A DNA stretch of 64,000 bases from Amoebidium appalachense (GCA_963693365.1 CAVNZM010000005.1:1922001-1986000); one strand, 5' to 3'; shown: positions 1 to 19,740, counted from the stretch's first letter. Notes: a model not told the origin generated them from the sequence alone. Made by a program: numbers and translations.

Positions 1-398
1 AACACCACCTTACAGGCATCAGGGCAAATCCTTCTCTCATAATGCTTCACTATGTTCACTCCGATAAGCTTCGGTCCACCAAGTAGAAACCATCACTCTT
101 TTGCTTTCTCATCATTCTCAACCTGGCACCTATAACACCCCCCCCCCTCCCCCCCCCCCCTCCCCCCTCTCCTCCCATCCCCCCCCCCCCCCTCCCCCCC
201 CCCCCCCCCCCCCCCCATTTTCCAGCAGGCTTCCTCTGCTTATCCTTTTCACCCTCTCTGCTTGTATTCTCTGACCGTGTGTCTGTGTGAGGAATTTTGG
301 GTGGGTACTGGAACAGCAACCAAGGCAGGTGGACCAAATGTTTCTCTTCCGGTCTTTGTATACAGAAATAACATTTTTTCATTTGTGTGTGTGCGTGC

Positions 399-429
<31 letters not shown>

Positions 430-485
430 GGGGGGAGGGGGGGGAGGGGGAGGGGGAGGGGAAGGGATGAAATCGGCACACATAC
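1..485. other. 3' flank/intron of the glycosylase gene, homopolymer-rich
   Basis: No exon could be recognised here. The stretch follows a splice donor of the minus-strand glycosylase gene (GT at 485-484 on the minus strand), so it should be intron. It holds a C-rich block at about 137-217 and a G-rich block at about 413-470. I looked for the C-terminal segment expected after the catalytic-Asp exon of AlkA/Mag1 proteins on the minus strand and did not find it, so the last exon or exons probably lie before position 1. Confidence 0.6.
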
Positions 486-6326
<5,841 letters not shown>

Positions 6327-8928
6327 GTTGCTTATTTTGAACCGTGAGCACAGCACACCTTATACGATTCTTTAGCCTCACTTTTTCTCAGCTTTAACCC
6401 TTCAGCTTTATTCTTTTCGTGATACAAAGTCACACAACCAATAGCTAAGGGAAGTAATGCTACGGTATAATAGGTGACAGCAGTGACGTGACAGCAGGGC
6501 AAGTTTGGGCCCCTCGAGCTCGACTCCCGAGGTTTTCGAACGGATCCGGATCGATGCCCGTGCCGGCCGTGCCGGCCCGAACAACAACTCCGCTGTCGCA
6601 TTTCAAAGTTTTCAAGTTCGAGCTGCATTTTTTTTCTTTTTTGGCCCCCCCGGCTGTGCTGCATCACGAATCCACGTACAAGACCTAATAACTGATTCTT
6701 TGTGCTTGTCGCGCGTTTTTGCGGTTACGGCGTCCCCAAACAAGCCATAATAACTCTTGGCTTTGAGCTTTGATCCAATGGCATTATGATCATTGCTGCA
6801 CCCCGCGGGGCTCAATGGGAGGCCGCAGCCTCCGATATCGATGAGAAGACCTTTAGCGCCCACTGAGGGAGGGTGTGGCGGAAGGGAGTTAGGGGAGGAG
6901 GAGGGAGGGGGGGGGGGGGGAGGGGGAGGGGAGGGTTAACGTTATACGTTATATGGCACCTAGCATGCATCTCCTATTTTAATGTCACAGGCAAAGCAGC
7001 GTGCGGGACCACTTCTAGATATATATGCAGACAGGAACTGCGCTTCAGGAGCTCAGCACAGACAACAACAGCAACCTGATTAAGTAAAAGGTGTCCACCA
7101 ACGTTGGCTTAAGCTTGTGCTTCCTGTCCTGTAAATTATAAAATTGGTCCGGAATGCACACACAGTTCAAAGCGATCGTGCGCCCGCAGATGACGGAATC
7201 AACAGTCAAGCACCGTGGCACACACGCAAACGATGCATGTGAACATGCAGACCACAATGAGGTTAATGCAAGAACATGCAGACCACCATGAGGTTAATGC
7301 AGGCTAAATAATAATATTGGAACCTGCGCTGTAACCGTTCGTGTTGCACCTTTATAAATCCACTGTTCCTGGCCTGTACGCGCGCGGCGCCCGTCACCGA
7401 TATCGATGCTATTATTATACATACTGCAGATGTTTTGGTTAACGTTATGGTTGGTTGCTCAAACATATATATCCATAATATATATCCAGGCTGCAGCTGC
7501 ACGTGAAACGGTAGATTGGTGCTACTAGGGCTACTACCTCAGTGGTTTCAAGTTTTTCAGAGCTGCCCGTAGTTGTTACAGGTTCCGTGACCAGAACGAA
7601 ACCAGAAAAGCTGACCAATATATATTCATTGAATATATTCCGTTGCAGGATCGCAAAATCACTTCTTGAGCCAACTTTAATAATATCAAAAAGTGAAAGC
7701 CAACACAGTGTAGCCAAATTTGGCTCTTTGGCCATGCATTCTACTTCGTTGCACTCCAATCACTGGCAACTCACTGAGCTGCATTCACTGGCAGCTCATC
7801 ACAAAATACACATGCATATATATGGCCTTGAGCGTGTACAACAAAACGCGATTGCATTTGCTGTACATTGTACACACTACAGGCTTCATGAATTCATTCG
7901 CATTTTTTGCTGTGACAAAAGACATCGTGTGCCTGCATGGAGAGTCGAAAGAGCACCTCTGGCACTCTTCCGACACCCGACGCTCACAGGCTCGGATGAT
8001 GGCTGAGCGGTTACACGGGCCGCACATGTCTGCAGACAGGCAGATCTCGAGGAATTCTGTCAGTGATCTCTCAATCTGTGTGCGCGAGTCACTGTGCCCG
8101 ACGGCGACAAGCAGTGTCCGTGCGAAGATACCAAAGGTCAAACGCAATCGCAGATGAATACTGCAGCCCAAGAAAAAGAACAATAAAGCAGAGTACCTCT
8201 ACGTATTATGCTTCCATTATTTATACTATATGTTAATAAATAGACCAGGCTCTTTTAGTTATTGTAATTTTTTGATATCCGTATGCTTATCAGCTTAGAT
8301 ATGCTGCGCTATCCACAAAGGTATCCACAATGGCATCTCAGGAATGATCCGCCCCCTCGCCAAAAGCAGCCTTGGATAAAACCGATAAACCTTCCCGAGC
8401 CGCCGAAACTACCACAGGCACTTCAACCAATCAAACCATTTTATCAACAAAATAGCAATACGTACCATTCCATAAAAGGTTATTGTTTCTATAGCGCAAT
8501 GGGATTCGCCAACAGTCTTCCATGCTAATGTGCCGTTCCCACTTTATCTCTATCAAGATGATCGTTCCCCTTCAGTTCGGAGTCGTGCACTGTGCCAGAC
8601 GGCACCGTGGTCTTTCTGTTTGCTTGTAACGATAGCCGTTTAGAACTTTTCTTCGCCTACTAGGCTCCCAGGTTTTGGTTGCCTTCCTTCCAATATGGGG
8701 ATGTGAAAACGAATTGATGTTTCAAAACTGATCCTTATGTTCTTACACCTTCGATTAACTCGCACACTACCAAACAGTAGCACATATGCATGCATATGGC
8801 GCAGTTGGTGTCCCTTGACCCTGAGAAACTCTCACAAGGTGGCCCTTGTCTAGATCTCTTATTGTACGTCCGCTTTTATGACTTCACCTACGGGAACACA
8901 CACACCAAAAGGCTGAGCTATATGTAAA
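6327..8928. other. Divergent intergenic spacer between glycosylase and kinase genes
   Basis: The two flanking genes start in opposite directions, so this 2.6-kb stretch should carry both promoters; I see no convincing TATA box tied to either start. Simple repeats are scarce except for a G-rich tract at about 6898-6935. Frames at 7785-8183 (minus) and 7720-8157 (plus) are open on both strands with no family resemblance. AATAAA lies at 8182-8187 on plus, just after the plus-strand frame ends, so a small unrecognised gene there cannot be excluded. Confidence 0.55.
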
Positions 8929-10076
8929 ATGTCACCACGTCCAACCACACACGAAGACCGCCTAAGGCAGGTTGCTTTGGGTGGCAGTCTACCAGTTCGT
9001 TCACGAACAGGTTCTGGGTCAGCCATATACTTGAGACCTGCAGCGGAGGGAAGTCTGCAGATACACAGTTCGGATAATCTCAGTTTGGCGGCCACAAGAT
9101 CTGTGGATTCCATAGGTACGAGTAGCATGCATAGGTTAAAGGCGGTGAGTATGGGCGAATTGAACCCTGAAGGCAGGAGAACGCTTGAGCAGGTGAGTTT
9201 TGTGTGAACCCACTGATTGCTTGCACATGGAATCTGGTGGTTGGTGCTTTGTTGGGGTATTTTGAAAAGAGCACGCGTACGCTTTATAGAAACGGGCTTC
9301 TGTTCTTAAATCAAAAAATCGTGGCATTTTATGCTGTTATTTTGCTCTAAATCCATCGCTACAGGCGTTAGCTGCCGTGTTGCTCATCTCTTTACGGGGT
9401 CCTTGGGAAGACTATGCATGGCATCCCAACATGCCCAAGACTGTCTTTTTTCCCTGTGATTGAGACCAACATCGTTGATTTTATCATCTCCGGGCTTTCA
9501 TTTTGCCCCGTGCAGAGTGTGCTGTGCGTGAAGATCTTGCAATTGTGTAGGTGTTGGTGCTTTCTGTGGCGCACAAATACCAAGGCCCGGGCGCAGAAGG
9601 ATCTCTAGACAAAATAGATAAAGATTCTGTTGTATGCACCTCGACTTGGTTTAGCTCGTGTGCCTTTTCAGAGAAACTAAACTGTGTCATAGAAATCGTT
9701 AACTTACTCAGGCTGGCTTCTGAAGTTGATATGGATGCTCACGGCTGTTGTCTAGATCTGGAGTCAAAGATGGTGCTCCCTCTCCCTGTATGTACTGTTT
9801 TCTCTATTCCCATTCCGAACTTGTTGTGAATCCAGACAGCAACATCGTGTGCTAAATGAATTGGTCAGGCCGTTGTTGCTTTGCTTGTGTCGACTTATGG
9901 TAGGTTAGTGGGTTGCAAGAGGTGGAAGGGGAGTGGGGAGGGAGGGGACGGGGAGGGATTACTATCGAAACGTATGAGACCGATAGTGTGCGTGTTGGGA
10001 AACTGTTTTCCCCTGCAGTTTGCATTTCTAACGTCCCCCGCCAGCCTCCCCCTGCCCGCATCTACGAGCACACACG

Positions 10077-10114
<38 letters not shown>

Positions 10115-10966
10115 ACGAACACGCACACGCACACGAACACGAACACCGCAGCTTTTCCAGCAAAGCAGCTCAACGGCTAAGCTCTCCACGGTCGGTTCCA
10201 TTGGGCGGTCGGCAGGAACAAGCATATCCACACCGTGTGTTGCTGCTGCTGGCAGTCAGGCAACCGTGACTACCGGCAAGCAGGTGGGTGCCATCAAACA
10301 CTACACTGTGTACTACTAGGCTTGGTATTAGAGAGTGCTTGGTTTTGTGGTGTGGTGGGTGATGGATGCATGGCAACACGTGCCCGTGCACACATACATA
10401 CACACCTGGTAACGGATTGGTGTATTTGGGTGCAGTGGACGCATCACGCAGTGCCTGATGCTTTTCACTAAAATTCTTAAGCAATGACAATCCGAAGGTG
10501 CCGTTTTCAACAGTGAAATGCACTCTTGTATCCATGCACCAAACAAATTTAGGCAGCAAAATTCGCCCTGAAAAACCTGCTTGATGTTCGTGGCTTTTCC
10601 ATGTGTTGACGCAACAGGCATCATCCACCCACATCTGCAGCCATTGCACCAACAGACATGACTCCCTCCAATCAACACCATTCTCACTCACCGTTCACCC
10701 ATGGACGTGCTTGCGGACATGAACATGCCATACGTGAGCACATGTCATGCCCGTGTGCGGGTCGTGCACACACATACACATTTCACGTGTGGTCATCTGG
10801 ATTATCGTTTGTGCCTGAAGGTCCCTGGCACGTCGGCACAAGCACACACAGACACAAGACACATGCACACGCACACTCGCACACACATTCACACGCACAC
10901 AAAAACACGCACACACACACACGCACACATGCCCACACGCAGTTAGTCACACAAAATCACACACAG

Positions 10967-11018
<52 letters not shown>

Positions 11019-14000
11019 CTTTGCGAGACGCACCATGGCCGGTTTGCACATGCATCGATACTTAGATACATTTGCACACATGAATGTTTCGATAGTCAGT
11101 CGTTGGTTTTTTTTTGTTTTTTTTTTTGGGGGGGGGGGGCTGTGCAGTTGTCTGAACTTTGTGTTTTCTTTCTGCCTGCCTAAGTGAGGCTGAGCTTTAA
11201 ACCCTCCCTTTCCCCCCCCCCCCCCCCCCCCCCCCCTTATTCCCCCCCCCTCCCCCTTCCTCCCTCTCCCTCTCTACCCCCCCCCACCCCCCACCCCTTG
11301 CACGCACACAAATTAACACGATATACACATACAAAACAAACACATTAACACACACACACACATTATCTCTCTCGTCTCCCTCCCCCCCCCCCCCCCCCCC
11401 CCCACCCACCCCTCACTTTCTCTTCATTCCTCCCTCCCTCCCCTCCCCCCCCGCCCCCCGCTCTCTCACACCCAACCATTTCCTCCGCACTCTCACAGAT
11501 TGGCGACTATGTCCTTGGTGAGACCCTCGGCAAGGGGCGCTACTCTGTAGTCAAGCTTGCACGGCACAGCATCACGGGGGAAAACGTAGCCATCAAGGTG
11601 GTGGCCAAGGCCAGGCTGTCCAAGGAGGACACACGTGTGCTGCAGCGGGAGATGCAGATCATGAAGTTGCTGGACCACCCAAACATAGTGCGCCTGTACG
11701 AGGTCATAGACACACCGGACCACTTCTACTTGGTGCTGGAGTATGTTAACGGTACAACACTGACGGATGAGCTGCCAAAGTTTGCAAAGTACGTGCTGGA
11801 AAGCATATAATGTGGCATGGTTTTAGAGTTAAATGCTAACGCGAAAGATGGGTGTAAACGATGGATGGACCTAGGAGTGGGTAGTTGTAGGAGGAGGTGA
11901 GAGGCACAAGCAGGGCCTGTATGGTTTGGCAAATGCACACACACAGACACCCTCAGACGGAAGGTGTGCACTTGGTTTGTTTGTGCTCATCTGGGCTTAA
12001 TGTTGCCTGTGCCTAACACTACTACCACTACCCTACTACTACTACTACTACTACTACTACCCCCAATACTTCAACCGCCTCCTCCTTCCCTTGCACCTCA
12101 TCCCCCAAGCCACCACACAAACACACACACACACATACACACACCAAACAAAAAGAGACACAAATACGGTGCACGAACACACACATGCGTACACAACCAT
12201 TCCAAGCCAGACTACCACGCCCGTCACGTATAACAACATTCCAGTGCCCCTCACCATGTCACAAAATCTCACACCCACGCTTACCAGGTGCTTATACTAA
12301 CCTTCCCCCTTCCTCCCCCCCCCCCCCCCCTCCCCCCATCTCATCCCCCACCTCAGCCCCCATCCACCCACCTGCCCAGCCACTCAGCCACACTCCTACA
12401 CTTACCTCACCATGCACAAAGCACGCACACGCACACACCCACCCTCACATGCACACCGCCACACATCTTCACACACGCTCACACACACGCAGGATGAAGC
12501 GCAAGAAGCGCGAAGACCTCATGCGGGGCATCATGGGGCAGCTGGCCTCAGCCCTAGCCTACTGCCATGCATCCCACGTGGTGCACAGAGACATCAAACC
12601 CGACAACGTCATGCTGGACGGGTCGGGCCGGGTCAAGCTTGCCGACTGGGGGTTCAGCAACATGGCCACGGAGCTCCTCAACACGCACTGTGGCACCCCC
12701 TACTATGCTTCCCCTGAACTGTTCAGGCCCCAACCATACCGTGGCCCACCGTCTGACGTGTGGGCAATGGGTGTGCTGCTGTACCTCTGGTGGGTGTCCA
12801 ATCCTCCCTCCCCCTCTCCTCCCCCTTCCCCCCCCCCCCTTCCCAACGCGCAAACACGTGCGCACATACGCACACACGGGCATACATACACAGATGCACA
12901 CAAACGCACACATATGCACACGCAAACATATGCACACATACACACACACACATGCACACACATGCACACACACATATGCATGCGCATACACATTATGCAC
13001 ACGCACACATATCCACCCACCCACCCACACTCACTCACTCACACACACACATGCATACATGTGCGCACACACATAACACACACGCTCATGCACACACGGA
13101 CACGTACACACGCATCAAACTTGCTCTACCTCCCTGACTCGTGTGCCTTGCCTGTTACTGGATGCTGACATCCACAAAATGCCCTTTTTGTTTTTTGAAG
13201 GGACTTCCCCGGCCCCTTTACCCTTCGATTCTGAAAATGCTTAGTCGTGCATCCTCCCCCTCCCCCGCCCCCCTTACAATTATACAGACACAAGGTGTCT
13301 CACGTTCTCGAATCGGGTTTTTGGGCTATTCTCTTCACCCGTCTTAGTACACAGAGCTCTCTAGCGCAAAATGTCTGCTTTTTCCGTGTGCCTGCTCTTA
13401 ACCAAAATCTTTTGGTTTCTCTCTAAGACTTCTCCCTCCCCTCCCCTGCCCTTCGCCCCCACCCCCACCCCCCCCCTCTCCCCCCCCCCCCCCCCCCCAA
13501 CACACACACACACACACACACACACAGTGTCACGAACAAGCTCCCGTTCCGCAACGAGCCTATCCGGGAACAGATCAGCCGTGGCGAGTATTCCACACCA
13601 AGCAGCCTCAGCAGCGACCTGCAGCAATTAATCCGCCGCATGCTCACTGTGAGCCCGTCAAGACGTATTACCGCAGAGGAAATCCTCGTGCATCCCTACA
13701 TCACGGTGGGAGAAAGGGTCCCCCAAGGCTGGTACCCCACACGATCAGACTCTGTCACGGCCAAGTTGGCACACATTACATCCCCTCTGGTGTTGGAGGG
13801 GGGAAGTACAGGTGGGAGGTCCTCGTGGGAGGGTGTTATCAAACGGGTGCCTATTGTGCGCAGGCACACGTTTGGGAGCGTGCAGGATTTGAAACGGAGA
13901 GATCGCACCATGGAGAAGGTGAGGGAGGAAGGGGAGGACGAATCGGGGCCAAAAACGAGGGATGGAAATGTCACAAAGCCAGGATCGAGGTCGAGTACAG

Positions 14001-15639
14001 AGCTGCAGACAAAAACGAGGGAGAATGGAAGGAGGGCCTCATGGGTGGTGAGGGACGGAGGATCGGCCATTGTGGACGATGATGGAAACGAGGGAAAGGA
14101 TGAGAAGGATGGGAAGGAGACAAAAGAAGGTGACAGTAACGAGGGTGAGGGTGGCAGCAAGACGGAGGTGCGGCAGGACATCGTCACACTGATGGTGTAT
14201 TTGGGGTTCACCGTTGAGGAAGTCTGCCAGTCCCTGCAGTCAAACTCATACGACCAGGTGTGTGTGAGAGAATAGCATCCTATCAATAACATCACCCCCC
14301 CCCCCCCCCCTCCCCCCCCCCCCCTCCCCCCCCCCCCCCCCCAAAAAAAAAAAAGAAAAAGAAAAAGAAAAAGAAACACACAATTTTGCGCACGCGCGCA
14401 TACGCGCGCACGCACCACCGCCACCATGTTGTGCTTGAGTCAAATCTACATTTTGTTTTCCGCCGTGAATGTGTGCTCTGTGCTCTGTGCTCTGTAGCTC
14501 ACTCCCCCTCCCCTCCCCACCCCCCTACCCCCCCACCAACCCACGCACCCACCCACCCAGTCCATCTTTCTCTTCCCTCCACGCTGTGGGATGCTGCTCG
14601 AGGCTGTCCCTCACATACTCCCATCAATGATTTCTGTTCTGTTTGCTTCACGTTATGTTGCTTGCATGGAGACGGGTTTGGGGAAGAGGGCACATGTTGT
14701 GTTTTCGTGTGGTGGTGGTGGGGAGGGGGGGGGAGGGGAGGGGGGAAGGGGGTGGGATGGGGGGGGGGGGGAAGGGGGGGGGGGGGAGGGGAGGGAGGGG
14801 GGGGGGTTTGAGAAGAGATGCATTCGATAAATGATATGGGCTACATGGTCTGCGTTATAGGGTGGGGAGAGAAATGACCCCCCCCCCGGGGGGGGAGGGG
14901 GGGGGGTATTATTGCACTACACTGCTTGGTTCTGCATCCCCCCACTGACGACATATCTGCCTCCTAGGTCACGGCCACCTACTTCCTGCTTCGAGACAGT
15001 CCCAACCTGCAGCAGTACAAGGCCCAGCTGACCTCCGTGTGTGCTTCAAACGGCCACGCTACCCCGCCCTTCTCTCCCCCCGCCACCCACGAGCCAACAA
15101 CCCCCACCCCTCCTGCCTCGGCAAAAACCCTCACCACCTCCGTGCATCACTTATGGACCGAGCCCACGTCCTTGCGCCAGATTCTTCTTGGCAGGCGCCG
15201 CTCATCCAGCTCGTCAAGAACCCCCCCGTCGCTAAATTCACCTGCACAAGTAGTTTCCCCGCCACTTCTGCATGCGCAGACACCGACACAGCAGGCTTCA
15301 CGGCAGCCGTCTGTGGATTCAGGTGGGGAAAGGTCTACGGACGGAAAAAGCGACACGGGGTCTGCCATGGCCAAGTTCCTACGGCCAAGAGCCGGAAGTG
15401 GGCCTGTACAGGGGGGCACATCGCGCGTAATCAATTTTCTGTTCAACTCGATTGGTTTTCAGTCTAAGACCCGCACAAGGCGTGAGACGGTAGGGGCTGG
15501 TGATGTGGGCCACAGCAAGGCCGCGGGGGTGGTGGTTGGGCCTGGGATGCCTCCGCCCAATCATTTGTCTCCATTGGGACGCAACGACCAACAAAATCAC
15601 ATGGTGCAGCTTGAAGCCACTGCTGCCGGAAGCAACTAG
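8929..15639 (+). CDS. MARK/AMPK-related Ser/Thr protein kinase with UBA domain and DWG motif
   Basis: Exons 8929-9192, 10152-10283, 11499-11788, 12493-12789, 13528-14257, 14968-15639. All phases agree, giving 794 residues. The start ATG follows an in-frame TGA at 8914 and has A at -3. Residues 1-132 are a Ser-rich tail. The kinase domain spans about 133-388: glycine loop GKGRYSVV, VAIK with Lys165, helix-C Glu183, HRDIKPDN with Asp262, then DWG at 280-282 where relatives have DFG. The activation loop LNTHCGTPYYASPE carries Thr293 at the LKB1-target position of MARK/AMPK relatives. A charged linker follows. A UBA domain lies at about 549-585 (MVYLGFTVEEVCQSL, then YDQVTATYFLL across the exon 5/6 junction), which is the MARK arrangement. 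Residues 590-794 are disordered. I see no KA1 domain. NIM1-type kinases are the next closest by motif. Confidence 0.93.
10079..10149. repeat. (AC)n / (ACGCAC)n tract abutting a splice acceptor
   Basis: CA-type repeat ending in the CAG acceptor of kinase exon 2, which starts at 10152. The usual pyrimidine tract is replaced by the repeat. Confidence 0.9.
10963..11480. repeat. Simple repeats in kinase intron 2
   Basis: (AC)n to about 11014, T/G composite at 11117-11139 (T then G12), and C-rich blocks at 11213-11290 and 11384-11402. The rest of intron 2 (10284-10962) is CA-rich sequence with no exon seen. Confidence 0.9.
11789..12492. other. Kinase intron 3
   Basis: Begins with a GTACGT donor and ends in CA-rich DNA at the CAG acceptor of exon 4. 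Holds a (CTA)n tract at about 12032-12060 and a C run at about 12317-12330. Reading through the donor gives a frame that stops after 7 codons. Confidence 0.8.
12790..13527. other. Kinase intron 4
   Basis: Begins GTGGGT and ends in an uninterrupted (CA)n tract that supplies the acceptor of exon 5. About 300 nt of degenerate CACACATGCACA-type sequence covers 12840-13120. No exon seen. Confidence 0.8.
14258..14967. other. Kinase intron 5
   Basis: Splits the UBA domain. Contains a C-run/A-run composite (A tract at 14343-14354) and a G-rich block at about 14717-14807, then a C8-G8 palindromic core at about 14879-14894. Ends with the CTCCTAG acceptor. Confidence 0.85.
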
Positions 15640-15968
15640 AACACAGGCCGGGGCCAGTGCAAGCCCGGTGGGTTTTTGTTATTTTGATTTTTTCGCACGA
15701 TATAACCATTTCTCCCTGTGAGTTTTTATTATTATTTAACTTTAACGCTCCAATCATGTTGCCGATTTTTATTACTCAGTGGGCCAACATACATAGAATG
15801 TTGGGGAGTATGCTTAGCCCCAGCTAGTAACGAATAGTGCCGGCGCAATGCGCTTGATAGTTTTTAATACCAGCGACTGGTGGGCTTTTCACGTAGTATT
15901 GTTATCGGAGATGCTTGGTTGCCTCGTATGAGCGCCGCAACAAATTTGCATGGTTTATTTATTACTGG

Positions 15969-16007
<39 letters not shown>

Positions 16008-17693
16008 GGGGGGAGGGGGGGGGGGGGAGGGGGCTTAGAACGTGTTTATTGGGCTGGTCGTTTCCATGCATGAAACGGGGCTCTATATAAGCGGCAGTAC
16101 AAGCGACAAAGTTTTGCTATGCAACTGGTGATTGAGACTGCAATTACCGTAGCTGAACACTACCTACTATTCTATATAGTAGCAGTGTATAATATATTCA
16201 TAGTTACTGTAGTAGGAACGACTTAAAAAACGTTTTCCAGTACACAAATACTGTGCTGCCCTGTGTTACGTGGCAGGCGTGTTGTTGGGTTGCCGAGCAT
16301 TTCACAGCTGTATGTGCAAGGTGATTTTAAGCCTAAAAGGGAATGCGGACATTAACTATTACGTGTGTATTCTTGTAAACATTTTTTGTAAATGCTGTCA
16401 CGGCAGTTTTAGCTCGTACCAATGCTGCTCTTGTAGAGCCAGCAAAGACCAAATGTGCTGAACATGCATGGCACAGGAATCAACAGTACAAAAGCACTAG
16501 GACTGTAGCCTAGTGCTGGAATAACGAAGGTGCTGTTCCTGATGTGTTTGATGTGTTGCTTCAGTGTACACTGACCCCTCCCCCCGGCTGAAACATGTGC
16601 TGAAGCAGCACGAGTCACCTGTATTTGCTAACATGCATACTAATATGGCCTCTGTACTCGCCATATGGTTGTTTGATTGCTGGGCTTCAATATTTTGTGG
16701 AGGCCAAATACATGCATGTGTGTGCACATCTGCCATACGAGGCTAATCAAACGACAAATCCTATTGGCTGCGGGGCTGCGATGCACAATATGCTACGCCC
16801 CGTTTGCCAAGAATATGCGGTTGGTCCTTGCATGTAATGATTACAGCAGGCGGAGTTGCGGCGGGATGCATTAGCATGGTATGGTCAAAGATGGTATGAA
16901 AAATATCAGGCTCATGGTTTTGCTGATATTTGGCCAATCAAAATGACTGCTTTATATCAACACGGACACTTAAAAGTCAAAAATGATGGCATATGGGATC
17001 AAAAAAGAGCATGGAGACATAGGTATGAGGGAGTGAATTTAAGTGAATGTGCGTGTGTATAAATGCATTTGTGAATGGTTTAGGGAAGGACCTGCGGCGT
17101 AATTCAGGTGTGTTGGAGGGTGAGGGTGGGAATGGGGGAGGGCGGGGGGTGGGGAGGGGGGTGGGGGGAGGGGGGGAGGAGGGGGAGGAGGGAGAGGTGG
17201 TCTACGAAACGTGTGTTTACATGCCCATAATTCGTAAGAGGGGAAGGGTTCTGCTTTCTGAAAGGCTGGGAATTTAAAGGGCCCCTGGGGGAAGGGGGGG
17301 ATAAGGGAAGGGGAGAAGGCGGAGGAAAGCTGGGAACAGCTTGGGGGTGTTGGCTGAACTTGGTGGGGTGAGGGGAGGATATTAGGACGGGAGTGGTAGA
17401 GATGGAAGGGAAGAGGCTAAAGAGGAATGGGTGGAGAGGGTAAAGAGGGTACTCGATAGTGCCTGTGGTATGTCGTATGCAGTGTATAGTCTTGTCTGGT
17501 CAGCCAAAAATAGGCATTCAGGGGTTGTTGTTGATGGATCGGTTCTAGGGTGAACACAATGCGCAAGTTCACCCTAGAGCCCAGACGGACATCGATATTT
17601 GGTAATCGGGATAGCCGACTTCGATGTTGCCGTGATACTCGTGGTTTTGAATAGTTTGTATGTGTGCACCATCTTGCTCTTTTTCTACCTTTT

Positions 17694-17703
<10 letters not shown>

Positions 17704-17751
<48 letters not shown>

Positions 17752-17951
17752 GAGGTAGGGAGGAGGGGAAGGGGAGGGAGGAAGAGGGAGGGAGGGCATA
17801 TAAGGGTGCGTGTGCGTGGTGGAGGTGATGGTGGCTGGAAGCTGTGGCTGGAAGCTGTGGCTGGAAGCTGTGGCTGGAAGCTGTGGCTGGGGGAGGGGAA
17901 GAGGTGGGGAGGAGGAGGGGAGGGGAGTGGCCCGGGGCGGGGACGGCCGGC

Positions 17952-17984
<33 letters not shown>

Positions 17985-18310
17985 CTTTGGAGAAGTGAGA
18001 GCGAAAAAGTACTGATAATGAGAGCAAAGAGAGAATCTGTTGGCCAAATTGTGTTTATTCTACGATTGAGGGGAGGGAGGCGGGGGGGGGGGGGGGGGGG
18101 GGGGGGGAGGAGGGGGGGATTTAAGGGTGCGTGTGTGTGACCCAGTGGTGGAGGTGGTGGCTACGTTAACGTTGGAAGCTGTGGCTGGGGAAGGGGAAAG
18201 ATAGGGGAGCATCTGAGATAGGAGGGAAGGAGAGGCGAAGGGTGGGGGGGGTGGGGAAGTGAGGACAAAAAAGTAATGATAAGGAGAGCAAAGAGAGAAT
18301 CTGATGGCCT
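17704..18310. repeat. Diverged tandem duplication of about 300 bp with G tracts
   Basis: Two related units. Each has a long G tract (G46 at 17704-17749; G-rich at 18080-18118), a TAAGGGTGCGTGTG box (17801 and 18121), GGAAGCTGTGGCTGGGG, and a terminal segment with AGAGCAAAGAGAGAATCTG (around 18021 and 18283). The first unit also has four copies of a 15-bp minisatellite (GTGGCTGGAAGCTGT) at about 17828-17890 and a second G run at 17954-17984. Confidence 0.85.
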
Positions 18311-18655
18311 TGCTTGGTTGCTTGGGTGCTTGGGTGCTTGATGCTTGGCTGATTGCGAAGTTTTGCTTATTCGTGCGTGTGTGTGTGTGTGCGCGCGCGC
18401 GCGTGCGCGTGTGGCGAGGGATGGGGAACAGGGGCCTGGGGAAAGTTTTACACATACGGGAAAGGGCTTAGTAACTTTGCCTAATTCTTAGTCTTAGTCA
18501 CTTCATTTCCAAATATCCACCAGCCTCCGCCAATATTCTCGGCATTGAAGCAGGCCTGCCACAGTATTGATGAACCGGAGGGAAATAAATTGCAGCTTGA
18601 AAATGCTGTATTTAGGCGGAGGTGCGTGGTAGATGTACACAACCCCCCTCCCCCC

Positions 18656-18707
<52 letters not shown>

Positions 18708-19579
18708 TTTCAAAGAAAGAAAGAAAAAAGAAAAGGTACAAAAGACCACGCAAAGGAGATTATAAGAAATCACGCTGCCCTAATGATGGTAATTCGATAT
18801 CATTTTCATATGAACTATAGTTAGATCGGGGCATCAGGCCCCTGGGCGTCTCAGAACGGATGGCATACACAGTGCAACTGCCATAAACGGACAAAACGAC
18901 ATAGTCACTTAGATACAATAATAGTCACAAATTTTCAAGGGAAGTAGCAAATAGTATTGCACCATCGAATCCAGTGATCATTACAACTTGAAAAAGAACA
19001 TAACGAAAGCAGGAAATAACCTCGCTACCAGCACCACAGAGACTTTGCCGACATTTAACTTACGGTGGATCCCTCCTGTCCCATTGATAAACTGTCTATG
19101 CCAAAGGGACACACATGTTCATAGACGGAGTCTATTCTCCCAGGTGCACGGAGCACCACGTTTCAAACTGTCTCGTTCACGCTTTGCCACCTGATGAAAT
19201 TTGAAGGTTACATGTATAGTCAGTTTGGGGATGGTAACCGTTACCGTTGCTCAGCTGCAGTGACACATTTGATGATGCGGAGTAGCCGTGGGGCCTCCCC
19301 TCTCCCGCCCTGGTGAACGATGCGGGCCACTTATGGGGCACACTTGGGTGCTTGGTTTGACGGTGACTTTGATAATATATATGCAACTTGCATTCGGATA
19401 TGCATATGCGGATCTGGTACAGTGCTACTGTCGACATGTCCCAGTAAATTATTCACTGTCTAATAATAGTAGCTACCATTAGTTGCCTGTACCGGCTTTA
19501 ATAATCGAGGAGGACATCCAAGCTAAAACAGTTATTTTGTAAAAACAAATATTGCGTATACTCCCTCCCTACCTATCAC

Positions 19580-19675
19580 ACACACACACACACACACATA
19601 TTCTCTCCCTTTCTCTCTTTCTCTCGAGCTCTCCCCCCTGCCCCCCCTCCCTCCCTCCCTCCCCCTCCCCCTCGT

Positions 19676-19740
<65 letters not shown>

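Noticed and set aside
7785-8183. 133-codon minus-strand frame with helical-looking sequence
   Set aside because: The opposite strand is open over the same interval, no family is recognised, and no splice structure supports either strand.
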